This document shows, piece by piece, positions 1 through 5,675 of a stretch of 11,004 nt of DNA (positions within the stretch are counted from its first letter, which is position 1; every line of letters begins with the position of its first letter). Where the stretch lies: positions 1 to 11,004 of the forward strand of contig JAEZGT010000088.1 of assembly GCA_023416875.1 (NCBI GenBank). The letters run 5' to 3'. The notes under the pieces were generated by a model. That model made no database searches and was not told the origin of the DNA. It saw only the letters and a list, made by a program, of their open reading frames with translations. Origin of the DNA: Pseudomonadota bacterium. Lineage in GTDB: Bacteria > Pseudomonadota > Gammaproteobacteria > Pseudomonadales > Cellvibrionaceae. A program made the translations under genes and the position numbers.

Positions 1-957
1 GCATAAGGGACCGTAAACGATATAGCTATGCCCCGTCACCCAACCCACGTCGGCGGTGCACCAGTAAACCTCACCATCTTTGTAGTCAAAGACATATTTG
101 TGGGTCATGGCAGCCTGGAGTAGATAACCTGCGGTGGTATGTAGAACGCCCTTGGGCTTGCCGGTGGAGCCAGAGGTATAAAGGATGAAGAGCGGATCCT
201 CAGAGTCCACCGGCTCGGGAGGACAGAAATCCGCCACTTCTTCGATTGCCGCGTGGTACCAGATATCGCGGTCCTCGTTCCATGACACATCGCCACCGGT
301 GCGGCGCACCACAATCACGGAATGGACATTCGGGCACTGGGTCAGCGCCTTGTCGGCATTTTTCTTCAAAGGTACGGATTTGCCGCTGCGCACGCCTTCA
401 TCGGCGGTGATCAGTATTTGACAATCGGAGTCGAGGATCCTGTCTTTCAGAGATTCCGGAGAAAACCCGCCGAACACCACCGAATGAGTAGCACCGATAC
501 GCGCACACGCCAGCATGGCGTAAGCGGCTTCGGGAATCATGGGCATATAGATACACACCCGATCACCCTTCTTGACGCCTCTCGCCTTCAGGACGTTGGC
601 AAGCCGGCACACCTGTAGATGCAGCTCTTTATAGGTGATAGAGGCATCCTGGGCCGGGTCGTCACCCTCCCAGATAAAAGCGACCTGGTCACCCCGTGTG
701 GCGAGATGGCGGTCGATGCAGTTGACGCTGATATTGAGCTTGCCGTCGCGAAACCACGTTGCCGTGCCTTTATGAAAATCGAACTCGCGGACTTGGGTCC
801 AGGGGGCATCCCAAGTGAGAAACTCTTCGGCGCACCGCGCCCAAAACTGATCTGGCTGAGTGACAGACTCCTGATAAAGGTCGCGGTACCGCTGCGCATC
901 GATATGGCTGGCAGCCGCCAGTTTCTTATTAACAGGATAAATATGTCGCTCAGACAT
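1..957 (-). CDS. acs: Acetyl-CoA synthetase, N-terminal part (runs off left edge)
   Basis: Acs is an AMP-forming ligase that turns acetate, ATP and CoA into acetyl-CoA in the cytoplasm through an acetyl-AMP intermediate. The window holds the first 319 codons of about 650 usual for the family; the rest lies beyond position 1 and the frame is open to the edge. The protein begins MSERHIYPV, and the ATG at 955-957 is preceded by the purine-rich Shine-Dalgarno GAGGGGAG. Visible family landmarks are GATHSVVFGGFS in the middle of the visible part, the adenylate-forming P-loop YTSGSTGKPKG at residues 260-270, and the acetyl-CoA-synthetase signature WCTADVGWVTGHSY near residues 300-312. The catalytic C-terminal domain with the acetylatable lysine is not in view. 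It lies downstream of panD in the same direction but probably has its own promoter. Propionyl-CoA synthetase is a less likely alternative because the motifs fit Acs closely. Confidence 0.95.
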   Translation of the reverse strand, partial: MSERHIYPVNKKLAAASHIDAQRYRDLYQESVTQPDQFWARCAEEFLTWDAPWTQVREFDFHKGTATWFRDGKLNISVNCIDRHLATRGDQVAFIWEGDDPAQDASITYKELHLQVCRLANVLKARGVKKGDRVCIYMPMIPEAAYAMLACARIGATHSVVFGGFSPESLKDRILDSDCQILITADEGVRSGKSVPLKKNADKALTQCPNVHSVIVVRRTGGDVSWNEDRDIWYHAAIEEVADFCPPEPVDSEDPLFILYTSGSTGKPKGVLHTTAGYLLQAAMTHKYVFDYKDGEVYWCTADVGWVTGHSYIVYGPLC

Positions 958-990
958 GGCGCTCCCCTCTTATTGTGTTTTGAAGAATCG

Positions 991-1019
991 AATCTAGTGA
1001 AGATCTTAGCGGAAAACAA
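991..1019 (-). promoter_or_regulatory. Predicted sigma70-type promoter of acs
   Basis: On the minus strand a -35-like TTGTTT (1014-1019) and a -10-like TAGATT (991-996) are separated by exactly 17 bp. Transcription would start near 984, leaving a leader of about 27 nt before the acs ATG. The promoter sits just after the hairpin that follows panD, consistent with acs being its own transcription unit. This is pattern matching only. Confidence 0.5.
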
Positions 1020-1041
1020 CAGGGGCGCGCGCCGCGCGGGG

Positions 1042-1068
1042 GATAAGATGCCCGGGTCATTCCCGGGC
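1042..1068 (-). terminator. Candidate terminator hairpin after panD
   Basis: A perfect 7-bp inverted repeat, GCCCGGG-AATGA-CCCGGGC on the minus strand (1050-1068), starts about 4 nt after the panD stop codon. The run that follows, ATCTTATCC, is only moderately T-rich, so termination may be incomplete or the hairpin may mainly protect the mRNA 3' end. Confidence 0.45.
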
Positions 1069-1072
1069 GCGG

Positions 1073-1453
1073 TCAGGCGACCTGGACGGGAATCGTGTTG
1101 GACGTGCGCTCCACCTTGTTGCGTTCTCCAAGGTAGACCAGCTTGGGCTTGAAATTCTCCGCTTCGGCAGAGCTGACCTGTGCATAGGCTGCGATAATCA
1201 CGCGGTCGCCTACTTGAACCTTGCGCGCCGCTGCGCCATTCATAGATATAGTCCCGGAACCGGGTTTGGCCAGAATGACATAGGTAGTAAACCGCTCGCC
1301 GTTATCCACATTGTAGATATCGATCTGCTCGAATTCCCGCAGTCCCGCGAGCTTAACCAAATCAGCGTCTATGGCGCAGGAGCCGTCGTACCAAAGCTCG
1401 GCCTGCGTAACACGCGCCATATGCAGCTTGCCTTTTAAAAGTGTGATTTGCAT
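1073..1453 (-). CDS. panD: Aspartate 1-decarboxylase proenzyme PanD
   Basis: PanD decarboxylates L-aspartate to beta-alanine, the precursor joined to pantoate by PanC on the way to CoA. It is made as an inactive chain that cleaves itself between Gly24 and Ser25, leaving a pyruvoyl group on the new N-terminus. Here the site reads YDGSCAID, with Gly24 and Ser25 exactly at the family positions. Lys9, Arg54 (in NGERFTTY), Tyr58 and Asn72 (in SMNGAAA), known active-site or processing residues, are present, and the protein is 126 residues long, equal to the E. coli enzyme and with the same IPVQVA end. The start at 1453 has the Shine-Dalgarno GAGGTAA. It lies 110 bp downstream of panC on the same strand, so the two beta-alanine and pantothenate steps are side by side. 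No odd residue was seen. Confidence 0.97.
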   Translation of the reverse strand: MQITLLKGKLHMARVTQAELWYDGSCAIDADLVKLAGLREFEQIDIYNVDNGERFTTYVILAKPGSGTISMNGAAARKVQVGDRVIIAAYAQVSSAEAENFKPKLVYLGERNKVERTSNTIPVQVA

Positions 1454-1563
1454 GGTTTACCTCTATGGTCCGAACCCGGCATTGATCAAAATTCCACCAA
1501 CTTATAGGTGGGCGCGCGTATTGTAGCGCAACCTCTGTCAGCTTGCCGCTACCGTCTTACCAA

Positions 1564-2418
1564 TCACTCATCGAGAGATAAGGAGACGTTGTCGATCAAC
1601 CGAGCACTCTGCGTGTACATGGCACCGAGAACGGTGATTTGGCGGTCGTCATGGGCGGCTGGTTCCAGTGTTCGGCTGTTGCTCACAGTCACATAATCCG
1701 GTCGGAATCCCGCCGCTTCAATCTGTCGCTTGGCCTCTAACTCCAGGCTAGTGAAATCGCGTTTGCCAAGGCGGATCTGCTCAGCGATCCAATTTAGACT
1801 GCGATAAAGGCAATTCACTCTGGGCCGCTCGTCTTGGGTCAGATAGCCATTGCGCGAACTCATGGCCAGCCCGTCGCTCTCCCTTACTATGGCACCGGCC
1901 ACAATCACTACTGGCGTACACAGGTCCTGCACCATACGGCGAATGATCGCCAGCTGCTGATAATCCTTCAGTCCGAACACCGCCACATCCGGTTGCACGA
2001 TATTGAAGAGCTTGGTGACGACGGTAGTCACACCTTCAAAGTGGCCGGGCCGGCTGGCGCCGCACAGGATATTCGCCATGGTGGGGACAATGACCCGAGT
2101 CTGGGTATCCATACCGTTCGGGTAGATCTCCTGCTCTTCCGGGCAGAAAAGATAGTCGCAGCTTACCGAGCGCAACTTAGCAATATCGGTTTCCAGCGTG
2201 CGGGGATATTTGTCCCAATCCTCATTGAGACCGAATTGCAAGCGGTTGACGAAAATGCTGGAAACCACAACATCCGACTGCTCCCGCGCCTGCTGCACCA
2301 ACGCCAGATGGGCGTTGTGGAGATTTCCCATGGTGGGCACAAAACCAACGCGTTTACCCTGCTTTCTCTCGGCAGCCAACGCCTGCCGCAATGAGGCTAT
2401 GTGGTGAAAAATCTGCAT
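1564..2418 (-). CDS. panC: Pantothenate synthetase (pantoate-beta-alanine ligase) PanC, diverged motifs
   Basis: PanC condenses pantoate and beta-alanine with ATP to pantothenate, via pantoyl-adenylate, in the cytoplasm. The protein is 284 residues, the family's normal length. It shows VPTMGNLH near the N-terminus, SRPGHFEGV (122-130), KLFNIVQPD, KDYQQL with the catalytic Lys151, GLAMSSRNGYL (183-193) and the C-terminal RLIDN. The start at 2418 (MQIFHHIASLR) aligns with family N-termini, follows a GGGAGA Shine-Dalgarno and lies downstream of a good promoter. An in-frame ATG at 2544 would add 42 residues with no family counterpart and lies upstream of that promoter. Three usually invariant positions differ: the nucleotide-binding HxGH reads HNAH (34-37), the NPxQF segment reads NRLQF (58-62), and GEKD reads GLKD (149-152). 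Both motif histidines and the lysine remain, so activity is plausible. panB is not adjacent. Confidence 0.93.
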   Translation of the reverse strand: MQIFHHIASLRQALAAERKQGKRVGFVPTMGNLHNAHLALVQQAREQSDVVVSSIFVNRLQFGLNEDWDKYPRTLETDIAKLRSVSCDYLFCPEEQEIYPNGMDTQTRVIVPTMANILCGASRPGHFEGVTTVVTKLFNIVQPDVAVFGLKDYQQLAIIRRMVQDLCTPVVIVAGAIVRESDGLAMSSRNGYLTQDERPRVNCLYRSLNWIAEQIRLGKRDFTSLELEAKRQIEAAGFRPDYVTVSNSRTLEPAAHDDRQITVLGAMYTQSARLIDNVSLSLDE

Positions 2419-2467
2419 AGGTAATCTCCCGTGAAAGCCGGCACAACCATGGGCAATGTGGCGGCGC

Positions 2468-2496
2468 ATCATAAAAGCTATAGCCACCTCGAACAA
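2468..2496 (-). promoter_or_regulatory. Predicted sigma70-type promoter of panC-panD
   Basis: On the minus strand TTGTTC (2491-2496) and TATGAT (2468-2473) are 17 bp apart, a near-consensus arrangement. The expected start of transcription, near 2461, gives a leader of about 43 nt before the panC ATG at 2418. This supports that start codon and suggests panC-panD is transcribed independently of dnaB. Confidence 0.55.
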
Positions 2497-2580
2497 GAGA
2501 AGATGGGACGGAGATGCAGCGCAACTGCGGGATTCATCTATCAAACGAGGTAAGTGCGTTTACCTATGCCTCCGGTTACC

Positions 2581-2718
2581 TCCACCCTCATTCTCGCGAT
2601 AGCGGGAATCCACATCGGAAGGTGCTGCGATTTAACAGATTGGATCCCCGTTTCACGAGGATGACGAGAAAAGTCCACCGTCATTCTCGCGGCAGCGGGA
2701 ATCCACATAGAGAAGGTG
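2581..2718. repeat. Cluster of three short palindromic repeats (two direct, one inverted)
   Basis: Two direct copies of a roughly 44-bp unit lie at 2581-2624 and 2674-2718. Both run from TCCACC through TCATTCTCGCG and AGCGGGAATCCACAT to GAAGGTG, differing at only a few bases. A diverged copy in the opposite orientation lies between them at 2641-2667. The core of each copy is itself an imperfect palindrome (ATTCTCGC then GCGGGAAT). The inverted copy and the second direct copy could fold into a long imperfect hairpin with arms of about 26 bp and an 11-nt loop. The sequence resembles the dispersed ATTCCCGC...GCGGGAAT repeats (dRS3-like) known from Neisseria and many other Proteobacteria. The last copy ends 4 bp from the dnaB stop codon, so the hairpin may also stabilise or end the dnaB transcript. 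The panC-dnaB gap of 304 bp otherwise holds only the panC promoter. Confidence 0.8.
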
Positions 2719-2722
2719 AAAA

Positions 2723-4129
2723 CTATTCATAGGATTGGTGAACATAATCCGCGGCGAGGTTTTCGAAGCGGGTAAATTTGCCCACGAAGGCTGCGCGGCA
2801 GGTGCCGATTTCACCGTTACGCTGTTTGCCGATAATCAATTCGGCTACGCCTTTATCCGGGCTTTCTTCGTTGTAATACTCATCGCGGTAGATAAACAGA
2901 ATCACGTCCGCGTCCTGCTCGATGGCGCCAGATTCGCGCAGGTCCGAGTTCATCGGTCGTTTGTTGGGGCGGGATTCCACGCCGCGGTTTAACTGCGACA
3001 AGCAGATCACCGGACATTGGTATTCCTTGGCCAGGGCCTTCATGGAGCGGGAGATTTCCGAGACCTCCTGGGTACGCCCCTCGGTGGAGCCGGCAACGTG
3101 CATCAACTGCAGGTAGTCGATCATGATCATGCCGGGGTTGCCATATTCCCGAGCTATTTTGCGGGTGCGGGCGCGCACTTCGTTGGGTGTAAGGCCTGCG
3201 GTGTCATCGATAAACAGCAGCTTGTCCTTAAGTTTGCGCGCTGCCGTTTCCAGCTTGGGCCAGTCGTCCTCGGTGAGTCGCCCGGTGCGAATATTGCCCT
3301 GATCGATGCGACCGACCGACGACAACATCCTCATCACCAGCGCGTCCGCCGGCATCTCTAAGCTGAACACCAGCACCGGTTTGGGCTGGGTCATCAACGC
3401 GGCCTCCACAAAGTTGAGTGCCAGGGCGGTTTTACCCATGGAAGGACGAGCGGCGAGGATAATCAATTCACCCGGCTGCCAACCGGAGGTTTTGGCGTTG
3501 AGGTCAGTGAGCCCTGTGGAGACACCGGTGATATCGCTGTCCGAGCGAAACAGTGCATCGATTTTCTCCACCGCCGCTTTCAGCAACACATTCACATTGC
3601 TGAAACCACCCTCTTTCGGGCGCTCCTCGGCGATCTCCATCACCTTTTTTTCTGCAAGCTGCAACAGATCATCCGCACCGAGAGGGCCGGGGTTATAACT
3701 GGCTTTGGTGATTTCGGTAGCGGCGGCGATCAATTGGCGGAGGGTCGAGCGCTCGCGCACGATTCGGGCGTATGCCGGCAGGTTGGCGCTGCCCGCTACA
3801 CTACTCGCCAGCTCTGTGAGATAGGCGAGACCACCCACCGCCGGCAGCTCGCCCAGACGGTTGAGTGCTTCAGCTACGGTGATGACGTCGATCGGCTGGT
3901 CGTTTTCCAGCAGCTGCGTCATCACCCCAAAAATCTGGCGGTGCGCCGCCTTATAGAAATCGTTGCGCCCGACAACTTCGGCAACCCCATCAAACCCGGA
4001 GGCGTCGAGCATCAAACCGCCGAGGACGGACTGCTCCGCCTCTATTGAATGCGGTAATACCGGCTCGTCGCCTTGGGGCGACATGTTTCCGGCGTAGAAG
4101 TCGGCTTCCTGTGAGTCAAACGGGTTCAT
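2723..4129 (-). CDS. dnaB: Replicative DNA helicase DnaB
   Basis: DnaB is the hexameric 5'-3' helicase that unwinds DNA at the replication fork and recruits DnaG primase. The 468-residue chain matches the family length (E. coli 471). The N-terminal domain begins PHSIEAEQSVLGGLM (26-40) and ends near 125. After the linker, the RecA-like domain has Walker A ARPSMGKT (227-234), the catalytic glutamate in SLEMP (Glu258), Walker B MIMIDYLQL (334-342), SQLNR (378-382), DLRESGAIEQDAD (396-408) and GKQRNG (434-439) with the family's Lys and Arg finger residues. No intein or frameshift is seen. The start at 4129 has only a weak Shine-Dalgarno; the in-frame ATG at codon 16 is an alternative. It lies 101 bp downstream of rplI with a terminator between, so its transcription is either read-through or from a promoter not clearly visible. 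Confidence 0.97.
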   Translation of the reverse strand: MNPFDSQEADFYAGNMSPQGDEPVLPHSIEAEQSVLGGLMLDASGFDGVAEVVGRNDFYKAAHRQIFGVMTQLLENDQPIDVITVAEALNRLGELPAVGGLAYLTELASSVAGSANLPAYARIVRERSTLRQLIAAATEITKASYNPGPLGADDLLQLAEKKVMEIAEERPKEGGFSNVNVLLKAAVEKIDALFRSDSDITGVSTGLTDLNAKTSGWQPGELIILAARPSMGKTALALNFVEAALMTQPKPVLVFSLEMPADALVMRMLSSVGRIDQGNIRTGRLTEDDWPKLETAARKLKDKLLFIDDTAGLTPNEVRARTRKIAREYGNPGMIMIDYLQLMHVAGSTEGRTQEVSEISRSMKALAKEYQCPVICLSQLNRGVESRPNKRPMNSDLRESGAIEQDADVILFIYRDEYYNEESPDKGVAELIIGKQRNGEIGTCRAAFVGKFTRFENLAADYVHQSYE

Positions 4130-4149
4130 AGGACGATTCGCAACGACTG

Positions 4150-4188
4150 AAAACGAAAAAGGGCACCCGGGGGATTCCCGGCGTGCCC
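4150..4188 (-). terminator. Rho-independent terminator after rplI, in the dnaB leader
   Basis: On the minus strand GGGCACGCCGGG pairs with CCCGGGTGCCC across a short loop (4161-4188), with one bulged base, and is followed directly by TTTTTCGTTTT (4150-4160). This is a textbook intrinsic terminator for the rpsF-rpsR-rplI operon. It ends about 20 bp before the dnaB start codon. Confidence 0.85.
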
Positions 4189-4230
4189 TATCTTAAACAA
4201 GTCTGTTGATGGCGTATCCGCCTCAGTGAC

Positions 4231-4677
4231 TTATTGTGCTTCGATAACGACTTTTACGGTCTGGACAACGTCATCGTGCAGTTGCAGATCGATGTCGTAC
4301 TGGCCAACTTCACGCAGGGTGCCGGAGGGCAGTTTGACTTCAGATTTGGCAACTTCAACGCCAGCAGCAGTGATCGCCTCGGCGATGTCACGGGCGCCAA
4401 CAGAACCGAACAGCTTGCCTTCGTCACCAGCATTGGCGGTGATGGTCACTACCAACTCACCCAGTTTGGCGGCGCGGCTCTCTGCGCTCTTACGACGCTC
4501 ACCAGCAGAGGCTTCCAACTCAGCGCGACGCGCTTCGAATGCGGCGATGTTTTGCGCGGTGGCGGTGATGGCCTTGCCTTGCGGCAACAGATAGTTGCGG
4601 CCGTAGCCGGAACGTACTTTAACGCGGTCACCTACAGTACCCAGACGGCCGACTCTTTCAAGCAATATGACTTCCAT
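4231..4677 (-). CDS. rplI: 50S ribosomal protein L9
   Basis: L9 binds 23S rRNA near the L1 stalk, reaches across to neighbouring ribosomes and helps maintain reading frame. The 148 residues match the family length (E. coli 149). The N-terminal RNA-binding domain is recognised from MEVILLERVGRLG, VRSGYGRNYLLPQGKA (residues about 21-36). A long charged helix around FEARRAELEAS links it to the C-terminal domain with AGDEGKLFGSVGARDIAEA and GVEVAKSEVKLP. The Shine-Dalgarno TAAGGGG overlaps the stop codon of rpsR, 11 nt upstream, which suggests translational coupling. It is the last gene before the terminator. Nothing is unusual. Confidence 0.97.
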   Translation of the reverse strand: MEVILLERVGRLGTVGDRVKVRSGYGRNYLLPQGKAITATAQNIAAFEARRAELEASAGERRKSAESRAAKLGELVVTITANAGDEGKLFGSVGARDIAEAITAAGVEVAKSEVKLPSGTLREVGQYDIDLQLHDDVVQTVKVVIEAQ

Positions 4678-4688
4678 TGAGGCACCCC

Positions 4689-4916
4689 TTATTGATGGCT
4701 GTCAGAGTAAGGCAGCAGGGCCAGGTAGCGCGCGCGCTTGATGGCGGTGGAGAGCTGCCGCTGGTAACGGGCTTTGGTTCCGGTGATGCGGCTAGGAACA
4801 ATCTTGCCGGTTTCGGAAACGTAAGCTTTGAGGGTTTCGAGATCTTTGTAGTCGATCTCTTTAACGCCTTCGGCAGAGAAACGACAGAATTTACGACGAC
4901 GGAAAAAACGTGCCAT
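4689..4916 (-). CDS. rpsR: 30S ribosomal protein S18
   Basis: S18 binds the 16S rRNA platform as a heterodimer with S6, encoded immediately upstream. The 75-residue basic protein starts MARFFRRRKFCRFSAEG, has IDYKDLETLK near residue 21 and the conserved core GKIVPSRITGTKARYQRQL near 37-55, followed by AIKRARYLALLPY. Length equals the E. coli protein. The gene begins 3 nt after the rpsF stop; its Shine-Dalgarno AGGAGG lies inside the last codons of rpsF. Unlike in E. coli, no priB gene lies between rpsF and rpsR, an arrangement common in pseudomonad-like Gammaproteobacteria. Confidence 0.97.
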   Translation of the reverse strand: MARFFRRRKFCRFSAEGVKEIDYKDLETLKAYVSETGKIVPSRITGTKARYQRQLSTAIKRARYLALLPYSDSHQ

Positions 4917-4919
4917 GGA

Positions 4920-5357
4920 TTATTCCTCCTCATTCTCTAATTCAGCGTCTTCTTCAGCACCATCATCTTCAGCTTCCGCACGAGCGGCAGCTTCTTCTTG
5001 ACGGCGCTCAGCGCGCTGCTTGCGTTCGCGGCTTTCTTTTTCCGCTTTCATGATGGCGGACTCTTCGGTCACGGCTTCGTCGGCACGCACAACCAAGTTG
5101 CGCAATACAGCGTCGTTGTAACGGAAATTGGTGGTCAGCTCTTCGAGGGCTTCATCGGTGCACTCAATGTTCATGAGCACGTAATGAGCTTTGTGGATTT
5201 TGTTGATCGGGTAAGCCAACTGGCGGCGACCCCAATCTTCCAGGCGGTGTACTTGACCGCCGGAACCGGTCACGGTGGAGCTGTAACGCTCGATCATGCC
5301 GGGCACTTGCTCTGATTGATCTGGATGAACCAGAAAGACGACTTCGTAATGACGCAT
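4920..5357 (-). CDS. rpsF: 30S ribosomal protein S6 with acidic tail
   Basis: S6 is a platform protein that assembles into the 30S subunit together with S18. The 145-residue chain opens MRHYEVVFLVHPDQSEQVP and includes GGQVHRLEDWGRRQLAYPI, HYVLMNIEC and FRYNDAVLRNLVVR, all typical of the ferredoxin-like fold (residues 1-95). The last 45 residues are highly charged, first mixed Lys/Arg/Glu and then almost purely acidic, ending ELENEEE. This tail is somewhat longer than in E. coli, where RimK adds further glutamates to the S6 C-terminus; a similar modification is possible here but is inference. The ATG at 5357 has a strong AAGGAG Shine-Dalgarno. It is the first gene of rpsF-rpsR-rplI and follows a promoter and a probable autoregulatory leader. 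Confidence 0.97.
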   Translation of the reverse strand: MRHYEVVFLVHPDQSEQVPGMIERYSSTVTGSGGQVHRLEDWGRRQLAYPINKIHKAHYVLMNIECTDEALEELTTNFRYNDAVLRNLVVRADEAVTEESAIMKAEKESRERKQRAERRQEEAAARAEAEDDGAEEDAELENEEE

Positions 5358-5362
5358 TTTTG

Positions 5363-5409
5363 CTCCTTACGGGTTAATAGCCTCCCCCGGGACGGAGTGA
5401 GGCAAGGAG
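5363..5409 (-). promoter_or_regulatory. Probable S6:S18-binding autoregulatory leader of rpsF
   Basis: On the minus strand CTCCTT (5409-5404) can pair with the rpsF Shine-Dalgarno AAGGAG (5368-5363). Inside this, GCCTC (5403-5399) can pair with GAGGC (5384-5380). An 11-nt bulge, TATTAACCCGT, remains on the 3' side with a CCG triplet next to the outer stem. Two stacked stems with a CCG-containing bulge beside the sequestered ribosome-binding site match the described mRNA motif by which the S6:S18 dimer, mimicking its 16S site, represses its own operon. The fold was drawn by hand. Confidence 0.7.
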
Positions 5410-5462
5410 ATACCGGTGCCTGCCACGTTAACAGTGCGGCGCCGGCGGTTTTGGGGCGCGCA

Positions 5463-5491
5463 ATTCTATGTCCACCCAGGCGGAAAAGCAA
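5463..5491 (-). promoter_or_regulatory. Predicted sigma70-type promoter of rpsF-rpsR-rplI
   Basis: On the minus strand TTGCTT (5486-5491) and TAGAAT (5463-5468) stand 17 bp apart. A GC-rich stretch, GCGCGCC, follows the -10 box, as often seen at ribosomal promoters under stringent control. The expected start near 5456 gives a leader of about 100 nt containing the S6:S18-type structure. Confidence 0.65.
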
Positions 5492-5644
5492 CATTCGCGT
5501 AAAAAACATTCTGTGCTACCGCTGCGTTAAAGACCGCCCACCTGCCTGCAGTCACCGCTCGTCGGCATACATATAACTTTTAATGCTCATTTCTTCTCCT
5601 AATGGCACGCAATTTATCCTGCTCTACTAGACTCAATTCAACAT
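5492..5644. other. Divergent intergenic region without a recognised gene
   Basis: The gap between rpsF and the diverging cyclase gene is 315 bp in all. Its left side holds the rpsF leader and promoter, and its right end the cyclase translation-initiation hairpin. In the remaining stretch I see no credible coding sequence, tRNA or repeat. It must contain the cyclase promoter, but no clear sigma70 or sigma54 match stood out; it is locally AT-rich around 5566-5590 and 5610-5648. Confidence 0.5.
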
Positions 5645-5675
5645 AAACCTTGGAGGAGCTGGGGTTTCACCTATG
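5645..5675 (+). promoter_or_regulatory. Hairpin presenting the cyclase Shine-Dalgarno in its loop (possible CsrA/RsmA site)
   Basis: AAACCTT (5645-5651) can pair with GGGGTTT (5661-5667), including two G-U pairs, leaving GGAGGAGCT (5652-5660) as the loop. The loop holds the Shine-Dalgarno and two GGA triplets. The Shine-Dalgarno is 14 nt from the ATG, longer than usual, because the 3' arm of the stem lies between them. GGA in a hairpin loop over a ribosome-binding site is the hallmark of CsrA/RsmA targets, and diguanylate cyclase mRNAs are known targets. CsrA binding here is inference. Confidence 0.45.

Noticed and set aside
1494..1511. CCACC/GGTGG hairpin between panC and panD followed by AATTTT on the minus strand
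   Set aside because: The stem is only 5 bp and the T-tract is poor; too weak to call a terminator.
2419..2544. In-frame 42-residue N-terminal extension of PanC
   Set aside because: Family members start near MQIFHH; the extension crosses the predicted panC promoter.
5603..5622. TGGCACG-containing stretch resembling a sigma54 promoter upstream of the cyclase
   Set aside because: The -12 GC is not at the required spacing of 10 bp after the -24 GG.
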